This document shows, piece after piece, positions 19,051 to 29,486 of a DNA stretch of 64,000 bases. The stretch is from Sediminibacterium ginsengisoli (lineage in GTDB: Bacteria; Bacteroidota; Bacteroidia; Chitinophagales; Chitinophagaceae): NCBI GenBank assembly GCA_945901845.1, contig CAMDLR010000002.1, forward strand, positions 62,001-126,000. The letters are read 5' to 3'. The notes beneath the pieces were generated by a model, which searched no databases, was not told the DNA's origin, and saw only the letters and a list, made by a program, of their open reading frames with translations. A program made the position numbers and the translations under genes. The number at the start of each line of letters is the position of its first letter. The stretch's first letter is position 1.

Positions 19051-19881
19051 TTATTGTTTAGTTACAGTATAGGTTCCTGCTTGGAAATCAACTGAAATTT
19101 TATAATTACCCGCAACAGCTGGACCATCAAATCCTGGATCCGCATCTTTCTTTTCTAAAGTACCTGCAAACGCATCGCCAACTACTTTTTTGTACTGTGT
19201 GCCCCAAACGCCGTTTTCTTGGATCATCTTGTAATTTCCACCACCTACAAAAGCAACAACGCCTTCATATAGTGTTTCAGTTACTTTAGCCAAACGCTGT
19301 GAAGTAACAAATGGAGAACCAAGTGGATTAGACCAGCCAGATGCAAAAGCATTACCAGTTACCCATAATGTTCCTGCAGTTGGTACTGGAACTTTTGGTG
19401 GTGGTGCATATGGTAGTACTCTAAATGCTAATACATTTGAAATTAACTCAGTTACAGATGCGCCTAAAGTAGCGATAATACGTACTTCAAGTCTTGCAAC
19501 TCTTCCTGGCTTCACATTCAAATCAGAAATAGCAATATTAAATGCCTTTTGCGTATAGGATACAGATAAGTCTTTGCTAATAGATATCGACTTTTTCTTA
19601 GCCCCTTTAAAATTAGCACCAGCGGTGTCAATTTCTAAAGTGTAATTAACGTTTTGAGAACTTCCACCAGAAGCAAATTTATAATTAGGGTTGGTCCAAT
19701 TAAAGGTTACACCTAAATTATCTTCTGTTAAAAAGTTTAGTGCAATGCTATCTTTCGAAGTAGCCGAAAGCACAGGAGCCGTACCGTTGATATACGTATC
19801 TTTTGCCTCGTCTTTTTCACAAGCAGCAAAGAATACGATCGCAAGGCTCACGTAAACTAGTGATTGAATTATTTTTTTCAT
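19051..19881 (-). CDS. SusE domain-containing lipoprotein
   Basis: ORF 19051-19908; ATG 19881 gives MKKIIQSLVYVSLAIVFFAACEKD lipobox; SusE-type Ig domain followed by LWVTGNAFASGWSNPLG. Confidence 0.8.
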   Translation of the reverse strand: MKKIIQSLVYVSLAIVFFAACEKDEAKDTYINGTAPVLSATSKDSIALNFLTEDNLGVTFNWTNPNYKFASGGSSQNVNYTLEIDTAGANFKGAKKKSISISKDLSVSYTQKAFNIAISDLNVKPGRVARLEVRIIATLGASVTELISNVLAFRVLPYAPPPKVPVPTAGTLWVTGNAFASGWSNPLGSPFVTSQRLAKVTETLYEGVVAFVGGGNYKMIQENGVWGTQYKKVVGDAFAGTLEKKDADPGFDGPAVAGNYKISVDFQAGTYTVTKQ

Positions 19882-19910
19882 ACAATTTATTTTAAATGTT
19901 TCAGACAAGA

Positions 19911-21488
19911 TTAATAACCTGCGTTTTGAACTAGATTAGGATTAGATGAAATGTCTGCAGAAGGTAGCGGATACAATCTTCTAAATGCATCTACATTGGT
20001 TCCACCTCTTACACCACCTTTCCATGGCCATAGATAAGTTGATTCTACAAATCTATTGTAACGGATAAGGTCTGTTCTTCTAAATCCTTCCCAATATAAT
20101 TCTCTTGCACGCTCATCTAAAATAAAATCTACATTTAATTGAGATGAAGTAATGGCGCTTGCTCCTGCTCTTGTTCTCAAAGCGTTTACATAGGTTAATG
20201 CTGTAGCAGCATCACCAGTTCCACCTCTTAAAACAGCTTCGGCATATACCAAGTTCATTTCTGCAGAACGGAAAATTGGGAAATCGATATCAACCCAAGT
20301 TAAATTTTTACCTGGGGTACCATTCATATTGATGTTTCTAAATTTAGTGATCGCATAGCCATCTGTAAATTTAGTTAAGTCACCAATATCTGCAGATTGA
20401 CCAGCGGTATAAAACTGTGAACGCTTGTCGGCAGTACCTGTTAAGTCAGGAAACTTACTTGATAAGCCAGTAGTTGTTCTTAAGCCACCCCATCCACCAT
20501 CAACACCAAATTGAGCAGCAACCATGCTACCACCAACAGGTGCGTGTGTTAAGAATGTAGTACCACCCCAGTTTTGTGTTTTTAAACCATCATAGTTAAT
20601 GGTTAAAATAAATTCAGAAGTATTTACATTGTTATCTGCACGCATTATTTTAGTGTAGTCGCTAATTAATGAGTAACCAGCGTCTAATACTCTTTTCGCG
20701 TAAGTAGCAGCATCTGTATTTCTAGCAGTTCCTGTGTATACTTGTGCATTTAAATATAAACGAGCAAGGAGCGCCCATGCTGCAGCTTTATCTGCACGTC
20801 CATATTCATTTTTACGCGCATCTACTAAACTAGCGTCGATAGCCTTAAGTTCTGTTTCGATATAAGAAAATATTTCTCCGCGCGTTCTTTGCTTTGGCAT
20901 TACAGAGCCTAACGCTTCTGCTTCCGTTACAAAAGGAATGTTACCAAACAAATCCATTAAAATAGAATATTGGTAAGCACGCAAAAATCTTGCTTCTGCT
21001 CTGTATTTTTTAATCGCTTCAGCATCCACACCCGTAATTCCTTTAGACGCAACAGTTGCATCAGCAGATTGACGAATGAAATCGTTTGCTAAAGTAATTT
21101 GATAGTAACAACGGTAGTAAAGACCTGTAAGCATTGGATTGCTTGCAGACCAATTCATGTTGTGGAAGTCTTGAATACCTGGATCTCCCCAAGAAACAAC
21201 AGCTTCGTCAGTACTTAATTCTTGTGCTTTCCACCATAGGCGTAAGAAATCAGAAGTACCTTCATCGATACCTTGAATATCTCCGTTACCTGCAGGTCCA
21301 GCATTACCTGTTAAAGCATAGCTCGCATATACTTTTGCAAAAGCTTGCTTATAACCATTTGCGTCGGCGTATACGGTTGCTGATGTAACATCATTGGTAG
21401 GCAACAAGTCTAAGGTCTTGTTACAAGATGCCAATACAACAATCGCTCCAACTGTGGTTATGATTTGTTTGTATAGATTATTTTTCAT
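19911..21488 (-). CDS. RagB/SusD family nutrient uptake outer-membrane protein
   Basis: SusD-like lipoprotein, C-terminal LDERARELYWEGFRRTDLIRYNRF...LYPLPSADISSNPNLVQNAGY. Confidence 0.93.
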   Translation of the reverse strand: MKNNLYKQIITTVGAIVVLASCNKTLDLLPTNDVTSATVYADANGYKQAFAKVYASYALTGNAGPAGNGDIQGIDEGTSDFLRLWWKAQELSTDEAVVSWGDPGIQDFHNMNWSASNPMLTGLYYRCYYQITLANDFIRQSADATVASKGITGVDAEAIKKYRAEARFLRAYQYSILMDLFGNIPFVTEAEALGSVMPKQRTRGEIFSYIETELKAIDASLVDARKNEYGRADKAAAWALLARLYLNAQVYTGTARNTDAATYAKRVLDAGYSLISDYTKIMRADNNVNTSEFILTINYDGLKTQNWGGTTFLTHAPVGGSMVAAQFGVDGGWGGLRTTTGLSSKFPDLTGTADKRSQFYTAGQSADIGDLTKFTDGYAITKFRNINMNGTPGKNLTWVDIDFPIFRSAEMNLVYAEAVLRGGTGDAATALTYVNALRTRAGASAITSSQLNVDFILDERARELYWEGFRRTDLIRYNRFVESTYLWPWKGGVRGGTNVDAFRRLYPLPSADISSNPNLVQNAGY

Positions 21489-21517
21489 TGTTATATTTTT
21501 TTGTACAATTGATTGAA

Positions 21518-24505
21518 TTAGAAATCAAGATTTATACCCAATACAATAGTTCTTGGACGAGGATAAAAATTATTATCAATACCACCGTTCATTTCAGGAT
21601 CTAAACCAGTATACTTAGTAATTGTTAATACATTTTGTACAGTTGCATTAATACGTAAAGACGCTTTATCGCTAAATACTTTACCAACATTATAACCCAA
21701 GTTAATATTGTCAATACGTAAGAAAGAGGCATTTTGTACATAGTAATCAGACAAGTAATAGTTAGAACCATTACCACTAAATCCTGATTTCAAATAATCT
21801 CTAGAACCGTTATTGATATAACCAATTGGGTTTAAGATATTTCGTAAAGTACCAGAGCTAGCCGCAATGCTGTTGTAGAGGTAGTTGCCAATATTAGCAC
21901 GCATAACAATACCCGCATTCCACTTCTTGTGTGTAACACTTGAACTTAAACCAAAAAACATTTGAGGATCTATACCTTTGTATTGATACAAATCTTGTTC
22001 GTTAATGTTACCATCTCTGTTTAAGTCTGCATATAAACCATCGATAGGCTTATCGTTTGCATCATACACTTGCTTGTATACAAAGAAAGAACCTCTTTGT
22101 TTACCTACAGAGTGAATTAAGATGGTGTTACCTGTACCACCACTAATGCCACCAAAACGAGCACCTGCATAAGCTGGATCATCAGAGATGGTTAATTTAG
22201 TGATTCTGTTTTGGTTGTATGTTGCGTTGAACGCGATATCCCAAGTTGTATTTTTGTTACGGATAGGTTGGATATTTAAAGTAAATTCAATACCCTTGTT
22301 TTCCATCGTACCTACGTTTGCAACAATCTTATTGCTAAAATTAGTACCAGCTGGCTGGTTTACTTCATTTAACAAATCAGAAGTTTCTCTTTTGTAGGCT
22401 TCAATGGTACCCGTAATTCTATTATCAGCAAATCCAAAATCTAACGCTAAGTTAGTAGTTGCTGTTTGCTCCCATTTACGGTTAAAATAATAACCGTTAG
22501 GACGAGAAATTGGCGTGAACGTATTACCAAACTGATACTGTGCTGTATTTGAACCTAGGTTGTAATAAGAGATATAGTCATAATAACCAATACCATCTTG
22601 TTGACCTGTTACACCATAGCTCGCACGTAATTTAAGTTCTGTTAAAGATTTCATGTTCTTGAATAAACCTTCTTCTTTTAATTTCCAAGCTACAGCTCCT
22701 GAAGGGAAAACCGCAAAACGGTTGTCTGGATTAAATTTAGAAGATCCGTCTTGACGTACAGAAGCCGTAAATAAATATTTCCCTTTTACAGAAATATTCA
22801 TTCTACCTAAATAAGAACTTAAACGGAATTCAGGTTTATCGAATGCAAAATTTGGTGTATTTACAACCGTACCATTAAAGGTTTGATCGTTAAAGTTGTA
22901 ATTCGTAGTCAAATAATTTTGATACTCATAACCACCCGTAAATTCTACTCTTGTAGATAAGTAAGGAATTTCCTTAGCATAATTTAAATACGCATTTAAA
23001 TACGTATTGTTTCTAGTTTGACGGTACTCATTGTTTACACCACTATGAAACTTACCTGCTGCATCTTTAAAGCGCATATACGAAGTTGCTGCTTGCTCAT
23101 TAACAACATTTGTACCTGTACCTTCAGCAACATCCATACCTGTGTTTACAACAACGTGTAAATCAGGGATAAAATGCACTTTATAGTCTACTACTGCATT
23201 TGCAATATGTCTAGTAACATTACTTTGATTGTTTCTATCGAGCAATATACCAAGAGGGTTTCTTGGTGCTAATGCACGAAGACCATTTGATGATGTAGCA
23301 TCTAACCAATTCCAAAATCCATTGTACGCCTGTGTGCCAGAATAAACGGGCTTGGTAGGATCAAAATATGCGGCTGCGCCAATGGCACCTTGATCTGCAA
23401 AGTTTGATTTGCTTGCTGCTAATTTATAGTTGATATTAACGGTAAGGTGATTGTCGAAAAGTGTAGGACTTACGTTAACACCAACCGTTGTTCTGTTTAG
23501 TTTATCAGATCTTAAAATACCTGACTGCATTAAATTACCCAATGAAAAACGGTAAGGCAATTTTTTGAATGCACCAGATACAGAAATATTATTGTCTGTA
23601 GTAAGCGCTGTTTGATAAATTTCATCCTGCCAATCAGTAGAAGCAGTACCTAACAAAGAGGTATAATTAGGACCTTTTGTTTTTACAATATCTCTAATTT
23701 CATCGGCCGAAAAAACATCTGCTTTTTTGGTAATATTTGAAACACTGAATTGAGAGCTAAATGCATACTTTGGTGCACCAGACTTACCTTTTTTGGTCGT
23801 AATAATGATTACACCATTCGATGCTCTTGCACCATAAATGGCAGTTGCTGATGCATCTTTTAAAATAGAGAAAGATTCGATGTCGTTAGGGTTAATGAGG
23901 GCAAGCGCATTTGCTTGACCAGAAATACCACCACCATCGATAGGCATACCATCCACTACAATCAGTGGATCGTTACTTGCATTTAAAGATGCACCACCTC
24001 TAATACGAATCGTACTTCCTGAACCAGGAGCACCATTGTTACTTGTGATTTGCACACCGGCTACTTTACCTTGAATGAGTTGCTCCGGTGTTGAAATAAC
24101 ACCTTTGTTGAAGTCTTTAGAAGACACATTCACAACAGATCCAGTTAAGTCCTTTTTACGAACGCTACCATAACCAATGACCACTACATCACTAAGCTGA
24201 TCAACAGCAGGTGAAAGTGCAACTGTTACGGTGTTACCGTTTAAGGTTACTTCTTTGGTTTCAAAATTTAAAGATGATACAACTAGTGTAGTTGCCTTAG
24301 CAGGAACTTTCAAACTAAATGACCCATCGGCATTTGTTTGTGCTCCAGCACCAGATCCTTTTACAAGGACACTGGCAGCCGCTAACGGCGAACCATCTTT
24401 TGCATTGGTTACTTTACCCGTAACCGTACGGTCTTGTGCAATGGATGGCAAACAGAATACTGTTAGCATCATCAGCATTGCAACAAGTGCTTTTTTAATG
24501 TTCAT
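21518..24505 (-). CDS. SusC/RagA family TonB-linked outer-membrane protein
   Basis: CarboxypepD_reg-like domain, SDVVVIGYGSVRKKDLTGSV, plug, barrel, FYPRPRTIVLGINLDF terminus. Confidence 0.95.
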   Translation of the reverse strand: MNIKKALVAMLMMLTVFCLPSIAQDRTVTGKVTNAKDGSPLAAASVLVKGSGAGAQTNADGSFSLKVPAKATTLVVSSLNFETKEVTLNGNTVTVALSPAVDQLSDVVVIGYGSVRKKDLTGSVVNVSSKDFNKGVISTPEQLIQGKVAGVQITSNNGAPGSGSTIRIRGGASLNASNDPLIVVDGMPIDGGGISGQANALALINPNDIESFSILKDASATAIYGARASNGVIIITTKKGKSGAPKYAFSSQFSVSNITKKADVFSADEIRDIVKTKGPNYTSLLGTASTDWQDEIYQTALTTDNNISVSGAFKKLPYRFSLGNLMQSGILRSDKLNRTTVGVNVSPTLFDNHLTVNINYKLAASKSNFADQGAIGAAAYFDPTKPVYSGTQAYNGFWNWLDATSSNGLRALAPRNPLGILLDRNNQSNVTRHIANAVVDYKVHFIPDLHVVVNTGMDVAEGTGTNVVNEQAATSYMRFKDAAGKFHSGVNNEYRQTRNNTYLNAYLNYAKEIPYLSTRVEFTGGYEYQNYLTTNYNFNDQTFNGTVVNTPNFAFDKPEFRLSSYLGRMNISVKGKYLFTASVRQDGSSKFNPDNRFAVFPSGAVAWKLKEEGLFKNMKSLTELKLRASYGVTGQQDGIGYYDYISYYNLGSNTAQYQFGNTFTPISRPNGYYFNRKWEQTATTNLALDFGFADNRITGTIEAYKRETSDLLNEVNQPAGTNFSNKIVANVGTMENKGIEFTLNIQPIRNKNTTWDIAFNATYNQNRITKLTISDDPAYAGARFGGISGGTGNTILIHSVGKQRGSFFVYKQVYDANDKPIDGLYADLNRDGNINEQDLYQYKGIDPQMFFGLSSSVTHKKWNAGIVMRANIGNYLYNSIAASSGTLRNILNPIGYINNGSRDYLKSGFSGNGSNYYLSDYYVQNASFLRIDNINLGYNVGKVFSDKASLRINATVQNVLTITKYTGLDPEMNGGIDNNFYPRPRTIVLGINLDF

Positions 24506-24533
24506 AGAATTACAATTTCAATTTGAATAAATA

Positions 24534-27395
24534 CTAATTAGTGATTAAAAATGTTTGTGTTTTTTGTTTTTGATTTGATTGAATAGATATGTGATAAACG
24601 CCCGGAGGGAGTCCTTTCTTATTGATAATGAGTTGTTGCTGTCCTTTATATTGCCATCCATTAAATATTCCGTCTACTACAACGCCGGTCTGACTTAAAA
24701 GTTTAACTTGAACCTTTCCTGATTCAGGCAATTGATACTTAACAATCGCTGCTTGCGATAACGGATTAGGGGATACACTTATTGTTGTATTTAATATGGG
24801 TAAGCTGATATTTGGTGTAGAAGTAACTACCGCATTGTTGAGGTTTTTATTTGAATACACAAAGTACTCGCCTGGCTGTAAGGATACACTTGCAGACCCA
24901 CCAGAAACCAGCTGATACTTGTTAGAATATAAACTATACCAAAAACCATCTGTTGGAAAACTAACGGTAGCTGTTTGCGGCGTAACATCAAAATTACCAA
25001 CAACTACTAATTTGATAGAATCGCCATTAAGTTGCATTGACTTAATAGAACCTGAAGTATTCACAGTGTACTTATTAGATCCAAAATCGTTTGTATAAGC
25101 AGGGGTTGCGCGTAGTTTTAAAAATTTAGCATAGGCATCATACAAAGCTTTACGATTGGCATCTTGTAGATAATCCCATTTAATAGGCTTTTCTGCAAGG
25201 CGGCAATTGTTGGCATCCACCGTTAAGTTGGTACAAGTATTGATACTAAAATCATATCCAAGTTCACCAAACTGCCACATTAGTTTAGGCCCCGGTGTAA
25301 GTGCCCAAAAAGCAGCCGCCATTTCATTTCTTTTTAAACCGGTTGCCGGATTTTTTGTGCTATAACTACCAGAAACGTTACCGAAATTTACATTTTTATA
25401 TTGAATCCTTTCCTCATCATGACTTTCCATATAGGTAACCAAATGCTGCTGTGCAAAATTTCGCGCATTCGAAAAACTAGTTCCAAAATTTGAGGTAGAT
25501 GTATAACCCATGGTTGCTTCTGCAAAACTATAATTAGCATTACCCCATAATAGCATACCATAGTCTGCTAATTCTTTTTCTTCCGAATTATCGGCAAAAT
25601 GCTCCAGCATACAATAGCTACCGGCACTGGCCAGCTGCATGGTATCGTAAATCGCTTTCCATATTTTGATACGGGAAGCGTCATAATTACCCCATGCGCC
25701 AACATTGGTTGGATTGTTCACCTGCGTAAATCCTTTTGACAAATCCCATCTGTAACCATCTATGTGAAATTCTTGAAGCCAATATTTAGTAACCCTATTT
25801 ACAAGCTCTTTGGTTGCTAATGATTCATGGTTAAAATCGTTACCCACATTAAAAGGATGTTTGGCATCTGGGTTTAACCAAGGATTGTTTGCAGCAGGTT
25901 TGTTATTTGTACCATCCCAATACATTTTAGCAAGTGGCGAAGAACCAAATACATGGTTGAGCACCATATCCATAATTACAGCAATACCTTGTTGGTGAGC
26001 GGCATCAATAAACGATTTGATGGCCTCGGGTGTACCATAGTATTTATCGGTCGCAAAAAAGAAATTAGGATTGTATCCCCAACTACTATTGCCTTCAAAT
26101 TCAGAAAATGGCATTAACTCTATAGCATTGATGCCTAATTTTTTTAAATACGGCAAGGTGTCTTTCAGTGTTTTAAAATCATGCGTGGCCACAAAGTCAC
26201 GGAGCAAAAGCTCATACACTACAAGATTCTTTTTGTTGGGACGTACAAAGTTTGCATCGTTCCATGTATATTTTGCCTGTGCAGTTTGCAAGACACCCAC
26301 AATTTCGGTGGTTTTACCTGTTGGGTAAGGTTTCAAGTTTGGAAAGGTAGACGCAGCAATAAATGGATCATTCCAAGGATCCAATACTTTGGTTGCATTA
26401 TAATCTGCTACTTTTAAAGCACCGTCAATAATGTACTGATACGCATATTCTACACCAGGCGTTAAGCCTGTTAATCGAACCCAAAAACGCAAACTATCAG
26501 GCGTCATTTTCATGACATGCGAAAGTCCAGGGGTCCAATTATTAAAATCACCAGCTACGGTGATAGAGGATTTTTTAGGCGCAAACAAAACTAGCGTTAC
26601 TGAAGTATCACCTGGTTCGTAATTAATGCCATCTTTAACGCCAGCAGGTAAGCCAACTAAACTTGTTGAACCTGTTACCAAAAATGAAATAGAATCTTTA
26701 CGTGTTACAGAACCACTCACACCTTGCAACATAATTTTTTGAGTGCCTACTTTTTGTACAATAAATTTTTGTGCAATGCTCGTTCCAGTTGTTGTAGCAA
26801 TGAGTGAATCATTAACAAAAAGTGACAAAGCAGCTGAACTACTTGCAGCACCTGCTATTGAAATGGTATCACCAACAGCCTTTGAAATAGGCTCCAATAC
26901 CGGCACATACAAAGGTTGTGTTAGAGGAGAATCGATACGAACAGCTAAATTATTTTCATACACCGGAATATACATATCGGAAGCATCTGCATTGCGCAGC
27001 ACTTGTGAACCGGTAGCATCTCTAAATAAAATAGCGATTTTTTGGATGGTTTCTGAGGCATTCGTCATACCAAAAAAATTACGAAGACCACCACTAATTG
27101 TAAACGACCAAACATTATTTGTAAGCTTGGTACATTTTACTTTATTATCTGCCACACCCCAAGCAACAGGAACATATCTCCAATTGCTACTTGATGTACT
27201 TAGTGAAGTGATGGCACCAATATGTACAAAAATATCACCGGTAAAATTTAAGATACCTTTATTTCCTTTTGTAGCATCCGCAAAAATAGTGATGGAAGAA
27301 CTTGTCTCTGTAGTAAACACAGGTGTTGTACGCAACAATTGTGCATGTGCCGACAAAGCAGCTAACAAACAGCATAGCAGTACAAAAATTCTCAT
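24534..27395 (-). CDS. GH13 alpha-amylase-family enzyme with N-terminal CBM/E-set modules and T9SS C-terminal sorting domain
   Basis: GH13 regions AVIMDMVLNHVFG, DGYRWDLSKGF, EHFADNSEE, YMESHDEER; T9SS type A-like tail (ISVSPNPLSQAAIVKYQLPESGKVQVKLLSQTG...GVYHISIQSNQKQKTQTFLITN). The ORF track starts at TTG 27401; ATG 27395 is preferred. Confidence 0.9.
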   Translation of the reverse strand: MRIFVLLCCLLAALSAHAQLLRTTPVFTTETSSSITIFADATKGNKGILNFTGDIFVHIGAITSLSTSSSNWRYVPVAWGVADNKVKCTKLTNNVWSFTISGGLRNFFGMTNASETIQKIAILFRDATGSQVLRNADASDMYIPVYENNLAVRIDSPLTQPLYVPVLEPISKAVGDTISIAGAASSSAALSLFVNDSLIATTTGTSIAQKFIVQKVGTQKIMLQGVSGSVTRKDSISFLVTGSTSLVGLPAGVKDGINYEPGDTSVTLVLFAPKKSSITVAGDFNNWTPGLSHVMKMTPDSLRFWVRLTGLTPGVEYAYQYIIDGALKVADYNATKVLDPWNDPFIAASTFPNLKPYPTGKTTEIVGVLQTAQAKYTWNDANFVRPNKKNLVVYELLLRDFVATHDFKTLKDTLPYLKKLGINAIELMPFSEFEGNSSWGYNPNFFFATDKYYGTPEAIKSFIDAAHQQGIAVIMDMVLNHVFGSSPLAKMYWDGTNNKPAANNPWLNPDAKHPFNVGNDFNHESLATKELVNRVTKYWLQEFHIDGYRWDLSKGFTQVNNPTNVGAWGNYDASRIKIWKAIYDTMQLASAGSYCMLEHFADNSEEKELADYGMLLWGNANYSFAEATMGYTSTSNFGTSFSNARNFAQQHLVTYMESHDEERIQYKNVNFGNVSGSYSTKNPATGLKRNEMAAAFWALTPGPKLMWQFGELGYDFSINTCTNLTVDANNCRLAEKPIKWDYLQDANRKALYDAYAKFLKLRATPAYTNDFGSNKYTVNTSGSIKSMQLNGDSIKLVVVGNFDVTPQTATVSFPTDGFWYSLYSNKYQLVSGGSASVSLQPGEYFVYSNKNLNNAVVTSTPNISLPILNTTISVSPNPLSQAAIVKYQLPESGKVQVKLLSQTGVVVDGIFNGWQYKGQQQLIINKKGLPPGVYHISIQSNQKQKTQTFLITN

Positions 27396-27408
27396 AAACA
27401 AGCGTTAG

Positions 27409-27443
27409 TTTGGTATCGTACACCAAATGTGTAATAATTACAC
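27409..27443. promoter_or_regulatory. Two adjacent inverted repeats upstream of the GH13/alpha-glucan PUL (candidate operator)
   Basis: TTTGGT-atcgtac-ACCAAA (27409-27427) then the perfect palindrome GTGTAATAATTACAC (27429-27443). Confidence 0.5.
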
Positions 27444-27551
27444 GAAGTAAATTTAACTCATTTTCGTTTATGTAGAAACGAGGAGCAATCCTATTTATTT
27501 ATTTTTAATATGTTTTTGGTTGATTTTTAATAGAAAAATTCTTTTACTACA

Positions 27552-27579
27552 TAAAAAATGCCGGATAATTATCCGGCAT
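27552..27579 (-). terminator. Rho-independent terminator of the GH16 (beta-glucan) operon
   Basis: Perfect 22-bp palindrome ATGCCGGATAATTATCCGGCAT, followed on the minus strand by a T-run. Confidence 0.85.
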
Positions 27580-27621
27580 TAACCAAAAACAGACCTAAAC
27601 AAATCTGTGGGGGTATATCAT

Positions 27622-28431
27622 CTATTGAAATATTTTCAGCCAGTCTACCTTCAATTGTGCCGGAAAAATGGCATCGTCTATTCCAAACTTGCCGCCTAGA
27701 TTTCCGCCAACAGCAATATTTAAAATCAAATGAAAGCTTTGATCAAATGGCCAAGCACCTGAACCATTATGCTCGTTTTTGAAAGTGTTGTATAATTTGT
27801 TGTCAATGTAAAAATCAATTTTTTCGGGGGTCCACTCAATTTCATAATCATGAAACTGCGTTGATAAATTTGGAACAATTAATGATGCTGTCCGTTGTGT
27901 TCCTATCATACCATTGTACCGCTCTGTGTGCACACTACCAAATGCGGAGTCTGGCGCAAAACCAACTGCTTCTAAAATATCTACCTCGCCACTTTTAGGC
28001 CACTCACCATACACTTTATTGGTTGGCAAAATCCATCCAGCAGGCCACAACCCTTTACCAGTAGGTACTTGAGCCCTTATCACCATACGACCGTACTTCC
28101 AATCACCTTTGTTTTTTGTAACAAGTCTAGCAGAGGTATAATTCGAGCCTTCAAATTTTTCTTTGCGTGCTTCGATAATTAAATATCCATTTTCTACGCG
28201 CGCATTTTCTTTGCGTGCATTCGTATAATATTGAGCCTCATTATTTCCCCATCCACAAATTCTGGGACAACCTGTGCCAATATCATAATTCCATTTTGTA
28301 GAATCCGGCAAACCATTTACCAAAAAATTGTCTTGCCATACTAACTTGGTATATGTTCTTTTTTGCGCTTGAGTTGAAAAAGCAACAATCGCCAAAATTA
28401 AAATCAACCCTATATTTCGAAACGTACGCAT
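27622..28431 (-). CDS. GH16 family endo-beta-glucanase (laminarinase-like)
   Basis: KSGEVDILEAVG (ExDxxE-type), WNYDIGTGCPRICGWGNNEAQYYT, LNIAVGGNLGGKFG. Confidence 0.92.
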   Translation of the reverse strand: MRTFRNIGLILILAIVAFSTQAQKRTYTKLVWQDNFLVNGLPDSTKWNYDIGTGCPRICGWGNNEAQYYTNARKENARVENGYLIIEARKEKFEGSNYTSARLVTKNKGDWKYGRMVIRAQVPTGKGLWPAGWILPTNKVYGEWPKSGEVDILEAVGFAPDSAFGSVHTERYNGMIGTQRTASLIVPNLSTQFHDYEIEWTPEKIDFYIDNKLYNTFKNEHNGSGAWPFDQSFHLILNIAVGGNLGGKFGIDDAIFPAQLKVDWLKIFQ

Positions 28432-28451
28432 AAATTAATTGTATTAAAGTT

Positions 28452-29477
28452 CTACTGATACACCCGCACATAATCCACCTCGTAGGTGGTAGTGGTAAAG
28501 CCAGCATCGACAGGCCCTCCAAAGTTTCCACCCATGGCTAAATTTAAAAGCACAAAAAAGTTCTGATTAAAAGGCAAGGTATTGTTGTTGGCAAAAGAAT
28601 AAAAAAGGACGTCATCAATATAGAATTTGATAGAAACGGCGGTCCATTCACAAGTATACACATGAAATTCAGTGGTTGCGCCCGTAATAACTTTGGTTCC
28701 TCCTACTGCATTGCCACCAAAATTACCTGGATAATGCAGGGTTCCGTATATTTTATTGACGTCGCTTCCTTTGTGTTCCATGATATCAATTTCACCACAG
28801 TTTGGCCAGTTTACCGTATTAATATTAGCGCCTAACATCCATGCAGCGGGCCAGGTTCCAACACCAACTGGTAATTTTGCACGCACTTCAACTTTTCCGT
28901 ACTTAAATGAAAATTTATCTTTTGTTAGAAGCCTAGCAGAAGTGTAAGCACTTCCACTATAATTCTCTTTTTTAGCAATGATTTTTAAAGTGCCATTGGA
29001 TACAATGGCGTTATCGGTTCTGTTGGTATAATACTGTAACTCTGCATTACCCCATCCACCTGCACCAAGGTCATAATTCCATTTTGCAGGATTAGGAGCA
29101 CCTGGGGCATCAAATTCATCAGACCAAATTAATGACTGCGCCACTGTTACAGAAACATCAACTGATTTAGATATCGTTTGTCCCGCAGTACTTTTTGCAA
29201 TAACGTTGACTTTATAATTTCCGGATGCCGGATATTTATACATAACAGTGCCTGATGGAACCGTTTGAAAAATACCGTTTCCAAAATCATACTCATAGGT
29301 TGCTGCATTTGTAGCAGACGCTACAAAATTTACATTCCCACTATTGTCAGCATTAATAGTTGCCGTTACTGTTAAATTAGTAGGCGCAGGATTTACAACA
29401 GGTGTATCACCTTTTGAGCAGGACCCAAAAAATGATACACCTATTAATAAAATCCACAATAAAGAAGATAAACGCAC
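28452..29477 (-). CDS. PKD-domain + GH16 beta-glucanase lipoprotein
   Basis: Lipobox FFGSCSKG; PKD-like YEYDFGNGIFQTVPSGTVMYKYPASGNYKVNVIAKSTAG; GH16 NCGEIDIMEHKG; LNLAMGGNFGG. Confidence 0.92.
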   Translation of the reverse strand: MRLSSLLWILLIGVSFFGSCSKGDTPVVNPAPTNLTVTATINADNSGNVNFVASATNAATYEYDFGNGIFQTVPSGTVMYKYPASGNYKVNVIAKSTAGQTISKSVDVSVTVAQSLIWSDEFDAPGAPNPAKWNYDLGAGGWGNAELQYYTNRTDNAIVSNGTLKIIAKKENYSGSAYTSARLLTKDKFSFKYGKVEVRAKLPVGVGTWPAAWMLGANINTVNWPNCGEIDIMEHKGSDVNKIYGTLHYPGNFGGNAVGGTKVITGATTEFHVYTCEWTAVSIKFYIDDVLFYSFANNNTLPFNQNFFVLLNLAMGGNFGGPVDAGFTTTTYEVDYVRVYQ

Positions 29478-29486
29478 TTTAAAAAT

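Noticed and set aside
26743-27408. 221-aa plus-strand ORF antisense to the GH13 gene
   Set aside because: Low-complexity reverse-frame translation opposite a clear multi-domain enzyme; no start context or family resemblance.
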